Below are positions 1 through 8,619 of a DNA stretch of 64,000 bases, one piece after another. This DNA is from an uncultured Sutterella sp. (GTDB lineage: Bacteria > Pseudomonadota > Gammaproteobacteria > Burkholderiales > Burkholderiaceae_F). Positions within the stretch are counted from its first letter, which is position 1, and every line of letters begins with the position of its first letter. Both the position numbers and the translations under genes were made by a program. The notes under the pieces were generated by a model, which had not been told where the DNA came from, ran no database searches, and saw nothing but the letters and a program-made list of their open reading frames with translations. The stretch spans positions 1 through 64,000 of the forward strand of contig CAJMEC010000004.1 of NCBI GenBank assembly GCA_905212345.1. Reading direction: 5' to 3'.

Positions 1-1014
1 CATATTGGCGATACCAAGAGCGCCCAGCACCAAACAGATGAGCTTAACGCCGATGGCGAATACGATGTTTTCATAGACAATCCGCAGGCACTTGCGGGAA
101 ATCCGGATAGCCTTGGATATTTTCATGGGATCATCGTCCATCAGTACCACATCCGCCGCGTCAATCGCAACATCTGCTCCTGCGCCAATGGCGATGCCGA
201 TACTAACAACAGCCTGAAGAATAGCGCCTTCGGATAAATTCATGCCGAGGGCATATTCAGCCCACTTTAAAACGAGGAACTGCAATACAGCACCCGCGCC
301 CCAAAAGAGCGTTGTGACGGAAAGTGAAATTTGTCCCAGGCGGTCTTTCCACAAAATGGCGCAGCTTTTATAGAAATTCTTAAGAGTTTCGATCGGTCTG
401 AAGTCCGCTTTGGGATAACGCGCTCCGGTATCAGGAATCAACAAGTTGACAGCGGCGGCAGCTAAGTAGATAAGAACAATAATTGAGATGGCCGCTTGTG
501 CCGGGGTGGCGATACCTAAAGCCACAAAAGGAAAGCCCGAGTGCAAAATGGCATAACTGACAGCGTCATTAATTAAAACACCGCCCATTACAACCCCTAA
601 AATAATCGAAGCAACGGTCAGACCTTCGATCCAACTGTTAGCTAACACTAATTTAACCGGAGGGAGAAGTTCGGTAAGAATGCCGTACTTGGCAGGGGAG
701 TAGGCTGCCGCACCGATACCGACTACGGCGTACGCCAAAAGCGGATGCGAACCAAAGAGCATTAATAGACAGCCGCCGACTTTGAGCATGTTGGTCAGAA
801 ACATCACTCGGCCTTTTGGCATTGAGTCGGCAAAAATTCCGACATAGGCGGCCAAACAAATGTAACTGACAACAAAAAAGAGTTTCAGAAGCGGGGTCAT
901 CCACTCAGGCGCATTCATTTGCGTCAGGAGCGCAATGGCGGCAATTAACAAGGCATTGTCGGCCAGGCTCGAGAGAAACTGAGCGCACATAATGGAATAA
1001 AAACCGCGATTCAT
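1..1014 (-). CDS. lplT: LplT-like lysophospholipid transporter, fused in frame to the end of a P-type metal ATPase; runs off the left edge
   Basis: Residues 1 to about 275 are an MFS transporter of the LplT type, which flips lysophospholipids across the inner membrane. Visible signs are FLSSLADNALL at the N-terminus, AAYSPAKYGIL, and LFWGAGAVLQFLVLKWAEYALG. At about residue 275 the frame passes without a stop into a sequence typical of the C-terminal region of Cd/Zn P1B-type ATPases (DVAIDAADVVLMDDDP, then SRKCLRIVYENIVFAIG), and it is still open at base 1. The junction lies at 172-204, where both families can encode GIAIGAGA. Real LplT proteins continue with further membrane helices. The gene is divergent from alr, a normal lplT position in this group. 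The LplT part is confident; the fusion is probably an assembly artefact. Confidence 0.75.
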   Translation of the reverse strand, partial: MNRGFYSIMCAQFLSSLADNALLIAAIALLTQMNAPEWMTPLLKLFFVVSYICLAAYVGIFADSMPKGRVMFLTNMLKVGGCLLMLFGSHPLLAYAVVGIGAAAYSPAKYGILTELLPPVKLVLANSWIEGLTVASIILGVVMGGVLINDAVSYAILHSGFPFVALGIATPAQAAISIIVLIYLAAAAVNLLIPDTGARYPKADFRPIETLKNFYKSCAILWKDRLGQISLSVTTLFWGAGAVLQFLVLKWAEYALGMNLSEGAILQAVVSIGIAIGAGADVAIDAADVVLMDDDPMKISKAIRISRKCLRIVYENIVFAIGVKLICLVLGALGIANM

Positions 1015-1198
1015 GAATAATCCCAAAATTTTTAAGCTGATCGATTCTAGCAGATCAATGAAAGAGTGTAGCTGATTGGGTATTAGGTGGAAGTCCCATT
1101 GAAATCAAGAAAAAGTTGAATTAAGCAGAAAAAATTAAGGCCGCTGCGCTAAGATTAGACGAATCTTTTTGTGAAGCTTTAAATATTAGAGAAGAGTT

Positions 1199-2287
1199 AT
1201 GCCACGTCCTATTGCAGCCACCATTCATATGGGGTCACTCAGACACAATCTGCAACGTATGCGAGAGGCAGCCAACGGTCGCACACTTTGGGCTGTTGTC
1301 AAAGCCAACGCTTATGGTCACGGTTTATTGCGGGCAGCTCGTGCATTCGAGGCTGCTGACGGTTTGGCCATGATCGATCTTTGCGACGCTCAAAAGGTTA
1401 GGGAACAGGGGTGGAAAAAACGGATTTTACTTCTTGAAGGTTTTTTTGACGCCACCGATATTCCTTTGCTGGAAAAGTATGATATCGAGACCATCGTTCA
1501 TAACCGTCATATGATTGAACTGTTGAAGAATCAGGCTCCTTATGCTTCTTTGAAAGTTCATATCAAAATCAACTCCGGTATGAACCGCTTGGGATTCCTA
1601 CCTCAAGAGGAAGAGGAAATTCGAGCGCAACTACAAACAATTGAAGGCGTTCAAGTGATGGGCGTTGTTACGCATTTTGCCAATGCGGAGCCCACCTATG
1701 GTCAAGAACAACCGGCTACTGTTTCAATTCAATTGAACCGAATGGGCAAAATTCAACCGATGCCCAAGAATCTGTGTATGGCCAATTCAGCGGCAACGCT
1801 TTGGCAATCGGATGTAAAGGGCGATGCCGTTCGTGCCGGGGTGGCACTTTATGGCGTTAGCCCTGACAGTCACTACACGTCTGCTGATCTGGATATCCGA
1901 CCGGCGATGACCTTATCGGCCAAAATTTTGGCTATTCAAAATGTCCCGGCGGGTGAAGCAATCGGATACGGTTCCCGCTTCGTCACGCATCGTGATTCAC
2001 GTATTGCTGTTGTCGCTTGCGGCTATGCCGATGGGTATCCACGTTCAACCCCTGATGGCACGCCTACCTTTGTCGAAGGCAAAATTGCTCCGATTGCCGG
2101 GGCTATTTCCATGGATATGCTTACGATTGATGTCACGGATATCCCCGAAGCTCAATTAGGCAGCGAAGTAGAACTTTGGGGGGCGAATATACCGGTTAAT
2201 GATGTTGCGAAGCGATGCGGTACGATCGGCTACGAACTCATGTGTGCGATAGCACTTCGTGTTCCGATGCTCGAAGATGAAAATTAA
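1199..2287 (+). CDS. alr: Alanine racemase
   Basis: This 362-residue protein is a PLP enzyme that interconverts L- and D-alanine, supplying D-Ala for peptidoglycan in the cytoplasm. The PLP lysine is K35 in VVKANAYGHG. The second catalytic base is Y257 in the stretch IGYGSRF. The conserved GYADGYPR and ISMDMLTID segments of the C-terminal beta domain are present. Length is normal for the family. An AGAAGAG-like ribosome site lies just upstream of the ATG. radA starts 5 bases after the stop, so the two are probably co-transcribed, as in other betaproteobacteria. Confidence 0.96.
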   Translation: MPRPIAATIHMGSLRHNLQRMREAANGRTLWAVVKANAYGHGLLRAARAFEAADGLAMIDLCDAQKVREQGWKKRILLLEGFFDATDIPLLEKYDIETIVHNRHMIELLKNQAPYASLKVHIKINSGMNRLGFLPQEEEEIRAQLQTIEGVQVMGVVTHFANAEPTYGQEQPATVSIQLNRMGKIQPMPKNLCMANSAATLWQSDVKGDAVRAGVALYGVSPDSHYTSADLDIRPAMTLSAKILAIQNVPAGEAIGYGSRFVTHRDSRIAVVACGYADGYPRSTPDGTPTFVEGKIAPIAGAISMDMLTIDVTDIPEAQLGSEVELWGANIPVNDVAKRCGTIGYELMCAIALRVPMLEDEN

Positions 2288-2292
2288 TCTAT

Positions 2293-3669
2293 ATGGCAAC
2301 TAAAAAGAAAAAAGTTGAATGGGTTTGTTCCGAGTGCGGCGGTACCACGGTTAAGTGGGCCGGTCGCTGTCCCCATTGCGGAGAGTGGAACACGTTAAAA
2401 GAATTTGTTGTTGAATCGGGGGCTGCCGCTCGATTTGGTGATTCACGTCATAAGGGATTGGTTAGCGCTTCAGAAGTGTTGGACTTAAACGATGTTCAAG
2501 CTCAAGAGGTTCCTCGCATTATTACCGGATTTCAAGAGTTTGATCGAGTTATGGGTGGTGGTCTTGTTTGTGGGGGTGTCTCACTTATCGGTGGGGATCC
2601 CGGGATCGGTAAGTCCACTCTTTTGCTTCAGGTCATGTATAGACTCGTTCACCAGGCCGTGCGTTGTTTGTACGTAAGTGGTGAAGAAAGCCCGGGGCAA
2701 ATCGCCCTGCGAGCCAAACGATTAGGGCTTGAACCTCAAGGCTTGAGGTTAATGAGCGAAATTCAGTTGGAAAAGATTGAAGCGACGCTTTTGGAGGAAA
2801 AGCCCCAATTCGTCGTTATTGACTCTATTCAAACGCTCTTTTCAGATCAGCTTGAGTCAGCGCCGGGTTCCGTGACGCAGGTTCGTGAATGCTCTGCAAG
2901 ACTGACTCGGATAGCCAAGAGTTCAGGCATTACTTTAATTTTTGTCGGTCATGTGACAAAAGACGGCTCTTTGGCCGGCCCCCGCGTTTTAGAGCATATT
3001 GTTGATACTGTTCTTTATTTTGAAGGGGATACTCACTCCAATTTCAGATTAATCCGCGCTTTTAAAAATCGTTTCGGCGCGGTCAATGAATTAGGCGTAT
3101 TTGCCATGACCGATAGGGGACTGAAGGGTGTCAATAACCCGAGCGCCATCTTTTTGTCTGAGCACAAGGCAAATGTCCCAGGTTCAGTCGTCATGGTGAC
3201 TCAGGAAGGCACGCGGCCATTGCTTGTAGAGGTGCAAGCATTGGTGGACACAACGCATCTTCCATCACCTAAACGTTTGTCTGTCGGTATTGATCAACAA
3301 CGCCTTTCTATGTTATTGGCAGTGCTTCACAGACATGCGGGATTGGCTTGTTTTGACCAGGATGTATTTGTCAATGCTGTCGGTGGGGTTAAAATTACCG
3401 AACCCGCCGCCGATTTGGCGGTATTGATGGCGATATATTCTTCACTAAGAAATCGTTCTTTGCCTGAAGGATTGGTTGTGTTTGGCGAAGTGGGATTGGC
3501 AGGCGAAATCCGACCGGCGCCCAGAGGCCAGGAGCGTCTGAAAGAGGCGGCCAAATTGGGATTTTCACGAGCTATTATTCCTCGAGCGAACGCACCGAAA
3601 CAGCCCATTGAAGGACTTGAAATTATTGCGGTTGATCGATTAAGCAACGCAATAGATGCCATTCGTTAA
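2293..3669 (+). CDS. radA: DNA repair protein RadA
   Basis: RadA is a RecA-like ATPase that promotes branch migration of recombination intermediates. This 458-residue protein shows the three expected parts: an N-terminal C4 zinc motif (CSEC near residue 12, CPHC near 27), a RecA-like core with Walker A GGDPGIGKST, the RadA-specific KNRFG motif, and a C-terminal Lon-protease-like domain ending in GEIRPAPRGQERLKEA. It follows alr by 5 bases and probably shares its promoter. Nothing unusual is seen. Confidence 0.96.
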   Translation: MATKKKKVEWVCSECGGTTVKWAGRCPHCGEWNTLKEFVVESGAAARFGDSRHKGLVSASEVLDLNDVQAQEVPRIITGFQEFDRVMGGGLVCGGVSLIGGDPGIGKSTLLLQVMYRLVHQAVRCLYVSGEESPGQIALRAKRLGLEPQGLRLMSEIQLEKIEATLLEEKPQFVVIDSIQTLFSDQLESAPGSVTQVRECSARLTRIAKSSGITLIFVGHVTKDGSLAGPRVLEHIVDTVLYFEGDTHSNFRLIRAFKNRFGAVNELGVFAMTDRGLKGVNNPSAIFLSEHKANVPGSVVMVTQEGTRPLLVEVQALVDTTHLPSPKRLSVGIDQQRLSMLLAVLHRHAGLACFDQDVFVNAVGGVKITEPAADLAVLMAIYSSLRNRSLPEGLVVFGEVGLAGEIRPAPRGQERLKEAAKLGFSRAIIPRANAPKQPIEGLEIIAVDRLSNAIDAIR

Positions 3670-3687
3670 GATTTATAAGCGAGAAAA

Positions 3688-4431
3688 ATGATGAAAATTA
3701 CAAAAATTTTGGCTTCTGGGGCGACCCCGGCAAAAGCTATTTTAAACCGCGCTCAACATGTGGCTTTGACTAGCTTTGAACGCGACAATTTGCCCGCTCA
3801 GATTATTGTGAACGGTGTGGCAGTAGAGACAGAAGTGAGTGAAAAGCGTCCATTAGAAATTGGAGATGTTCTCTTGGACGATGGCGGTCATTTTTATGTG
3901 GTTGACGCAGCCCCCGAGTCTGTTTTGATGATCAAGGGCGACGAAGAATTCGCCGCAGAAGCTGCTGTGGCTCTCCTTAACAGAGGCATTCGTGTCGCAC
4001 AAATTGAAAATGGTTTTGCGATTGCTAAGGATGAAGCCTTACAGCAATTGCTGACCGATGCTGGGTTGGAATTTGAAGAGGTGATGATGCCTTTTGAGCC
4101 GATTAAGTTGCCTAAACGTCATCACGGAGGCGGCTGTTGCTGTGGCGGACACCACCATCATGATCATTCTGAAGGCTGTGGTTGCCATGGCGGACATCAC
4201 CACCATGATGAAGAGGGGTGCTGTTGTGGTGGGGAACATCATCACCACCATCATCACGAAGACGGTGAGTGCTGTTGTGGACACCATGATCATGAGCAGG
4301 CGTGTGAATGCGGTGACGAACATCATCATGGGGATGGATGCTGTTGTGGTCATCATGACCATGATGAAGAACATCACCATCATTCTCATCAGCGTCATTA
4401 CCATCACGAAGAAAAAAATAAAGCCGAATAA
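3688..4431 (+). CDS. UreE-like metallochaperone with a long His/Cys-rich tail
   Basis: The first ~145 of 247 residues follow the UreE (urease accessory nickel chaperone) fold pattern: GDVLLDDGGHFYVVDAAPESV, then the LNRGIRVAQI and MMPFEPIK segments of the C-terminal domain. The family's interface nickel-binding His (GNRH in classical UreE) is replaced by Gly near residue 98. From about residue 146 to the end the protein is a tail with about 36 His and 16 Cys, arranged as repeated CCC/CGC/CEC clusters alternating with His runs. Such tails bind Ni, Zn or Co in other proteins. No urease structural gene or other ureDFG gene is in the window. Likely role: nickel or other metal storage and delivery (inference). 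It lies 18 bases after radA and is followed by a strong terminator. Confidence 0.8.
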   Translation: MMKITKILASGATPAKAILNRAQHVALTSFERDNLPAQIIVNGVAVETEVSEKRPLEIGDVLLDDGGHFYVVDAAPESVLMIKGDEEFAAEAAVALLNRGIRVAQIENGFAIAKDEALQQLLTDAGLEFEEVMMPFEPIKLPKRHHGGGCCCGGHHHHDHSEGCGCHGGHHHHDEEGCCCGGEHHHHHHHEDGECCCGHHDHEQACECGDEHHHGDGCCCGHHDHDEEHHHHSHQRHYHHEEKNKAE

Positions 4432-4443
4432 CTACCAAGATCA

Positions 4444-4476
4444 GGGCGTGAAGTTCAAGCTTCTCGCCCATTTTTT
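4444..4476 (+). terminator. Rho-independent terminator after the UreE-like gene
   Basis: A 10-base stem GGGCGTGAAG / CTTCTCGCCC (one internal mismatch) with a 6-base loop is followed directly by six T at 4471-4476. It ends only 3 bases before the next start codon at 4480. Confidence 0.85.
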
Positions 4477-4479
4477 GCT

Positions 4480-4941
4480 ATGAGTATCGAAAACGTAAAA
4501 GCCTATTTGAACGAAAAAGGAATTGGAGACTCTTACATTGAATTTCCTGGCTCGAGTGCTACCGTCAGCCTGGCGGCGGAGCAATTGGGATGCGAGCCCG
4601 ATCGTATTGCGAAGTCTTTGGCTATCAAATTAAAAAGCGGACGGTTGCTCGTTATTGTTGTCTCCGGTGAATCGAAATTAGATAATTCAAAATTTAAAAA
4701 GCTTTTTAAAGAAACTTCGCACTTTTGTCCTGCAGAACTTCTGCCGGAGCTTTTCGGTCATCCGATGGGCGGCGTTTGTCCCTTTGCACTAAAGGACAAT
4801 GTTGAAATCTTTTTAGATGAAAGCTTAAAGAAATATGATGTTGTCTACCCGGCGGCAGGCGCTCCTAATAATGCGGTAAAAATTACGCCTCAGCGATTGT
4901 CCGAGATTTTATCGGCCGGTTGGGTAGCAGTTACGAAGTAG
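4480..4941 (+). CDS. YbaK/EbsC-type aminoacyl-tRNA deacylase
   Basis: This 153-residue protein belongs to the YbaK/ProX family, which hydrolyses mischarged aminoacyl-tRNA in trans (Cys-tRNA(Pro) or Ala-tRNA(Pro) in studied members). The family pattern is visible: AAEQLGCEPDRIAKSL with the conserved Lys, then GGVCPFAL and VYPAAGAPNNAVKITP. The ATG follows a terminator T-run by 3 bases, and no Shine-Dalgarno sequence precedes it, so expression may depend on read-through or a leaderless transcript. The exact tRNA substrate cannot be told from sequence. Confidence 0.88.
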   Translation: MSIENVKAYLNEKGIGDSYIEFPGSSATVSLAAEQLGCEPDRIAKSLAIKLKSGRLLVIVVSGESKLDNSKFKKLFKETSHFCPAELLPELFGHPMGGVCPFALKDNVEIFLDESLKKYDVVYPAAGAPNNAVKITPQRLSEILSAGWVAVTK

Positions 4942-4974
4942 ACTTAAATTTTTGAGAAAGCGCGTCTGCCTGCA

Positions 4975-5003
4975 TTACATGTTGTCAGGCTTTCATGTAC
5001 AAT
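4975..5003 (+). promoter_or_regulatory. Sigma-70 type promoter for tRNA-Leu
   Basis: A -35 TTACAT (4975-4980) and a -10 TACAAT (4998-5003) are separated by 17 bases. Transcription would start about 7 bases before the tRNA gene. Confidence 0.6.
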
Positions 5004-5016
5004 CTTAGCTTCGCGT

Positions 5017-5105
5017 GCGGGGATGGCGAAATTGGTAGACGCACCAGGTTTAGGTCCTGACGCCATTTAAACGGCGTGTCGGTTCGAGTCCGATTCCCCG
5101 CACCA
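5017..5105 (+). tRNA. tRNA-Leu (anticodon TAG)
   Basis: The acceptor stem GCGGGGA pairs with TCCCCGC, followed by discriminator A and an encoded CCA at 5103-5105. The anticodon TAG is at 5051-5053 in loop TTTAGGT. A long variable arm and a GGTTCGAGTCC T-arm are present, as expected for a class II tRNA. Confidence 0.97.
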
Positions 5106-5183
5106 TTAGCACCATTCCTTCGCTTATCACTTCTTGAAAACTTTTCCTTGATAGAATTCTTCTGCTTTACGAAGGAAATCATC

Positions 5184-6329
5184 ATGTTTAATTTCGTTTT
5201 TCAAAATACGACTAAGTTGGTTTTTGGTCGTGGTCAAATTGAACAACTGTCCTCTTTGATTCCGACCGATAAAAAAGTACTGATTACTTTTGGCGGCGGC
5301 AGTGTCAAAAGAAACGGTGTGTATGATCAGGTCAAAAAGGCATTGGCAGATCACAACTTTGTCGAATTCTGGGGCATTGAACCCAACCCGGCCGTAGAAA
5401 CCTTACGTAAGGCTGTTAAGCTTGGGTTAGATGAAAAAGTTGACATGCTTTTGGCTGTTGGCGGCGGTTCTGTTTTGGATGGGACAAAACTCATCGCGGC
5501 CGCCATTGCACAACCTAATTTGGACGCTTGGGATATCGTTAAGTCAGGCACGGCTATTAAGCAAATTCCTTTTGCCAGTGTGATGACCCTTCCTGCGACA
5601 GGCTCTGAAATGAACAACGGAGCCGTTATTTCCTGTCATGAAACGAAGGAAAAATTCTCATTTAGGGGTGACTATCCGGAATTTTCTATATTGGATCCGG
5701 AAACCACTTATTCGTTGCCGGCTCACCAAATCGCCTGCAGTCTCGCTGATATTGTTGTCCATTGCTTTGAGCAGTACATGACAACAACGGGACAAAGCCG
5801 TGTTCTTGATCGTTGGGCTGAGGGGGTTATCGCGACGGCTATGGAGATTGCTCCGAAGATTCAGGCTGATCAACACAATTATGACCTTATGTGTGACTAC
5901 ATGTACAGCGCCACTATGGCATTAAATAACTTTATTCGAATGGGAGTCACTCAAGATTGGTGCACGCACCAAATCGGTCATGAATTGACTGCGCTTTGCG
6001 GTGTTACCCATGGAGAGAGTTTGGCGATTGTTTACCCGGGCACAATTGATGTGCTTCGTGAGCAAAAGAAAGGCAAACTGCTTCAATTCGGTTCGCGTGT
6101 ATTAGGTATCACCGAAGGTACAGAAGAGCAACGGGTAGATGAGGTTATTGAAAAAATTGAGGCATTCTTCAAATCTCTTGGCTTAGCGACGAGATTGTCT
6201 GAAAAGAACATCGGCGAGGATGTTGTTGAAGAAATCGCCAGACGATTCAACGAACGTAATGTTCACTTGGGAGAGGCTCGGAATGTGACAGGAGATGTTG
6301 CCCGAGAAATTTTGAAAAAGAGACTTTAA
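5184..6329 (+). CDS. yqhD: YqhD-like iron-containing alcohol dehydrogenase / aldehyde reductase
   Basis: This 381-residue protein is a group III (iron-containing) alcohol dehydrogenase close to YqhD/BdhA, which reduces aldehydes with NADPH. The N-terminus NTTKLVFGRGQIEQL, the nucleotide-binding GGGSVLDGTK, and metal-ligand regions around LADIVVHCFEQYM and THQIGHELTALCGVTHGESL are present. The start at 5184 follows a GAAGGAA ribosome site. An open frame extends upstream to 5076, but those codons lie inside the tRNA-Leu gene and are not real coding sequence. The gene may be co-transcribed with the tRNA. Probable role: detoxification of aldehydes or fermentative reduction. Confidence 0.93.
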   Translation: MFNFVFQNTTKLVFGRGQIEQLSSLIPTDKKVLITFGGGSVKRNGVYDQVKKALADHNFVEFWGIEPNPAVETLRKAVKLGLDEKVDMLLAVGGGSVLDGTKLIAAAIAQPNLDAWDIVKSGTAIKQIPFASVMTLPATGSEMNNGAVISCHETKEKFSFRGDYPEFSILDPETTYSLPAHQIACSLADIVVHCFEQYMTTTGQSRVLDRWAEGVIATAMEIAPKIQADQHNYDLMCDYMYSATMALNNFIRMGVTQDWCTHQIGHELTALCGVTHGESLAIVYPGTIDVLREQKKGKLLQFGSRVLGITEGTEEQRVDEVIEKIEAFFKSLGLATRLSEKNIGEDVVEEIARRFNERNVHLGEARNVTGDVAREILKKRL

Positions 6330-6646
6330 TTATTCTTTAACTTTAAAATATTTCTTAATTAATTGATAATTAAAGTTAAATTAAGTCCTTTTAAAGTTCT
6401 GCCTTAAAAGTGGATTTGATCAAAATGGTTGAACAGTTAGTGGCTTACTTGTGAAGACTTCAGCAATTTAATGAAGGGTAATCACAATTTTGTTGCTACT
6501 GTGGCTATAATCAAGCGTTTTTGTGCGAAAAGTAAGATACTTCGTACTGATGACAAATTTTTAATTGGGCGGGGACTAGGTTCCCTGACTATTGAACCGT
6601 TCGGTGTGCTCTTGTTCATGCCGAACACTTTAATTAGTAGTAGAAA
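6330..6646. other. Intergenic region between yqhD and tig with a possible tig promoter
   Basis: This AT-rich gap holds no gene. A perfect 10-base inverted repeat (TTAACTTTAA 6337-6346, TTAAAGTTAA 6370-6379) follows yqhD but has no GC in its stem, so it is a poor terminator. A TATAAT at 6506-6511 is a candidate -10 for tig with no good -35. A 6-base repeat GTTCGG/CCGAAC lies at about 6599-6626, in the tig leader. Confidence 0.35.
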
Positions 6647-7948
6647 ATGACTGAAAAAGAAACCACGAAGAGTTCTTTGGAACGTACCCTTGATTTGACG
6701 ATTTCGGCTCAACAATTGCAAGCCGACACCGAAACGATCCTTAAGCGTCGTGCTAAGACGGCTAAGGCTCACGGTTTCCGCCCGGGTAAGGTTCCGATGA
6801 AGATGGTCCGCGAAATGTACGGTGCTCAAGCCTACATGGACGCTATGAATCACTTGATCGGCCAAGCTTATGAAAAGGCTGTTGAAGAAGCCGGTTTGAA
6901 AGTTGCCGGTGCTCCTGAAATCACCCCGAAGGGCGAGATCAAGGATGGTGAAGATCCGAAATTTACGGCTACGGTTGAAGTTTTCCCGGAAGTTGAAGTG
7001 CCGGATTTGAAGGACGTGGAACTCAAGCGTTTCGTTTGCGAAGTCACGGATACCGAAGTTGAAAAGACGCTCGAAATCATGCGCAAGCAACGTGCCACTT
7101 ACGAAGTGGAAGAAAACGGTGTTGCCGCTGAAGAAAAGCGCGTGACGATTAACTTTGTCGGTAAGCTTGATGGTACCCCGTTTGAAGGCGGTACGGCCAA
7201 TGGTTTCGCTTTTGTGATCGGTGCCGGTCAAATGCTCCCTGACTTTGAAAAGGGTGTGACCGGAATGAAGACCGGCGAAAAGAAGACCTTTGAAATGACT
7301 TTCCCGGCCGATTATGTTGAAAAGCTTGCCGGCAAGACCGTTGAATTCGAAGTCGAACTCACCAAGGTTGAAGTTGCCAAGTTGCCTGAAATTGATGATG
7401 AATTCGCCAAGAAACTCGGCATCAATGACGGCGTTGCCAAGATGCGCGAAGAAATCGCCGCCAACTTGAAGCGCGAAGTCAAGGCTCGTATCACCCAACA
7501 AACCAAAGACGGTGTAATGAATGCTTTGAATGACGCTTGCCATTTTGACCTCCCGAAGGCCTTGGTTGCTGAAGAACAACAAGCGTTGGCCCGTGGCTTT
7601 GAGCAAAATATGACCGCTCGCGGCATGGATCCGAAGCAACACAAGATTCCGCTTGAAATGTTCAAGGAACAAGCCGAACGCCGCGTTCGTTTAGGCTTGC
7701 TGGTGAACGCCTTGGTTGAAAAAGAAAAGTTGACGCCGACCAAGGAAGAAGTGGAAGCTCACGTTGCTGATTTGGCTGCCAGCTACGAAGATCCGGAAGA
7801 AGTCAAGAAGTGGTTCACGAGCGATGCTCGCCGCATGTCCGATGCACAAGCCTATGTTTTGGAAAACAAGATCACCGAATGGGCTTTGGGCAAGGGCAAG
7901 ACCACTGAAGAAAAGGTCGAATTCGACAAGTTGATGGGTGGTCTCTAA
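6647..7948 (+). CDS. tig: Trigger factor
   Basis: Trigger factor is the ribosome-bound chaperone and prolyl isomerase that meets nascent chains. The 433-residue length is usual. The N-terminal ribosome-binding domain has the signature GFRPGKVP near residue 44. The FKBP-type isomerase domain occupies about 150-245 (VTINFVGKLDGTPFEGG, then FEKGVTGMKTGEKKTF). The C-terminal chaperone arms follow. Codon use is strongly biased, as expected of a highly expressed gene. The stop overlaps a longer clpP frame, but the supported clpP start lies 28 bases downstream, so tig, clpP and clpX form one cluster. Confidence 0.97.
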   Translation: MTEKETTKSSLERTLDLTISAQQLQADTETILKRRAKTAKAHGFRPGKVPMKMVREMYGAQAYMDAMNHLIGQAYEKAVEEAGLKVAGAPEITPKGEIKDGEDPKFTATVEVFPEVEVPDLKDVELKRFVCEVTDTEVEKTLEIMRKQRATYEVEENGVAAEEKRVTINFVGKLDGTPFEGGTANGFAFVIGAGQMLPDFEKGVTGMKTGEKKTFEMTFPADYVEKLAGKTVEFEVELTKVEVAKLPEIDDEFAKKLGINDGVAKMREEIAANLKREVKARITQQTKDGVMNALNDACHFDLPKALVAEEQQALARGFEQNMTARGMDPKQHKIPLEMFKEQAERRVRLGLLVNALVEKEKLTPTKEEVEAHVADLAASYEDPEEVKKWFTSDARRMSDAQAYVLENKITEWALGKGKTTEEKVEFDKLMGGL

Positions 7949-7976
7949 TCAGATCTCCGAAGAAAGGATGAAGGCT

Positions 7977-8594
7977 ATGGCGATGACTTATGCAGACATG
8001 AATCTCGTGCCCACTGTTGTTGAACAAAGTGGACGCGGGGAACGTGCTTTTGACATTTTCTCCCGTTTGTTGAGAGACCGTGTGGTCTTTCTCACCGGTC
8101 CGGTGACAACGGAAAGTGCCAATTTAGTCATCGCTCAGCTTTTATTCTTAGAAAGTGAAGATCCGGAAAAAGATATTTCGCTTTACATCAACAGTCCCGG
8201 TGGCAGTGTTTACGCTGGTATGGGAATTTACGACACAATGCAATTCATCAAGCCTGATGTGAGCACAATTTGTGTCGGTATGGCTGCCAGTATGGGCGCG
8301 TTCCTGTTGGCAGCCGGTGCCAAGGGTAAGCGTTTTGCTTTGCCTAACTCCCGTATCATGATTCACCAACCGTCGGGCGGTTCTCAGGGTATGGCAAGTG
8401 ATATTGAAATTCAAGCCAAAGAAATTTTGGACTTGAAACTTACACTCAATACCATCTTGGCTGAACGTACCGGCCAATCTATTGAGACGATTGCCCGAGA
8501 CACTGATCGCGATAATTACATGAATCCAATTCAAGCTAAACAATACGGTATCATTGATGAGATTTATGTCAAACGCGGTCAAATGTTGAAGTAA
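7977..8594 (+). CDS. clpP: ATP-dependent Clp protease proteolytic subunit
   Basis: ClpP is the serine peptidase that forms the double heptameric chamber used by ClpX. With the start at 7977 it has 205 residues. The catalytic triad is visible as S105 (AASMGAF), H130 (MIHQPSGG) and D179 (RDTDRDNY), with the same spacing as the E. coli enzyme. The 7977 ATG is chosen because an AAGAAAGG ribosome site ends 9 bases upstream. ATGs at 7968 and 7983 are the alternatives, and an upstream frame reaching 7938 inside tig is unlikely to be used. Confidence 0.96.
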   Translation: MAMTYADMNLVPTVVEQSGRGERAFDIFSRLLRDRVVFLTGPVTTESANLVIAQLLFLESEDPEKDISLYINSPGGSVYAGMGIYDTMQFIKPDVSTICVGMAASMGAFLLAAGAKGKRFALPNSRIMIHQPSGGSQGMASDIEIQAKEILDLKLTLNTILAERTGQSIETIARDTDRDNYMNPIQAKQYGIIDEIYVKRGQMLK

Positions 8595-8619
8595 ACGAAA
8601 CTTCGTACCGTTTCAACAG

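Noticed and set aside
4120..4420. CRISPR-like repeats
   Set aside because: The repeats are codon-level His/Cys repeats in a coding frame, without constant spacers.
3688..4431. Urease operon
   Set aside because: Only a UreE-like gene is present; no urease subunit or other accessory gene is seen.
4039..4471. Several frames overlapping the His/Cys tail on both strands
   Set aside because: They are low-complexity mirrors of CAT/CAC and TGT repeats and carry no domain.
5076..5183. Upstream extension of the YqhD-like gene beginning inside tRNA-Leu
   Set aside because: The peptide SVRVRFPAP is what a tRNA T-arm gives when translated; a proper start with a ribosome site is at 5184.
6482..7672. A 396-codon frame antisense to tig
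   Set aside because: It is a shadow of the strongly biased codon use of tig and has no recognisable domain.
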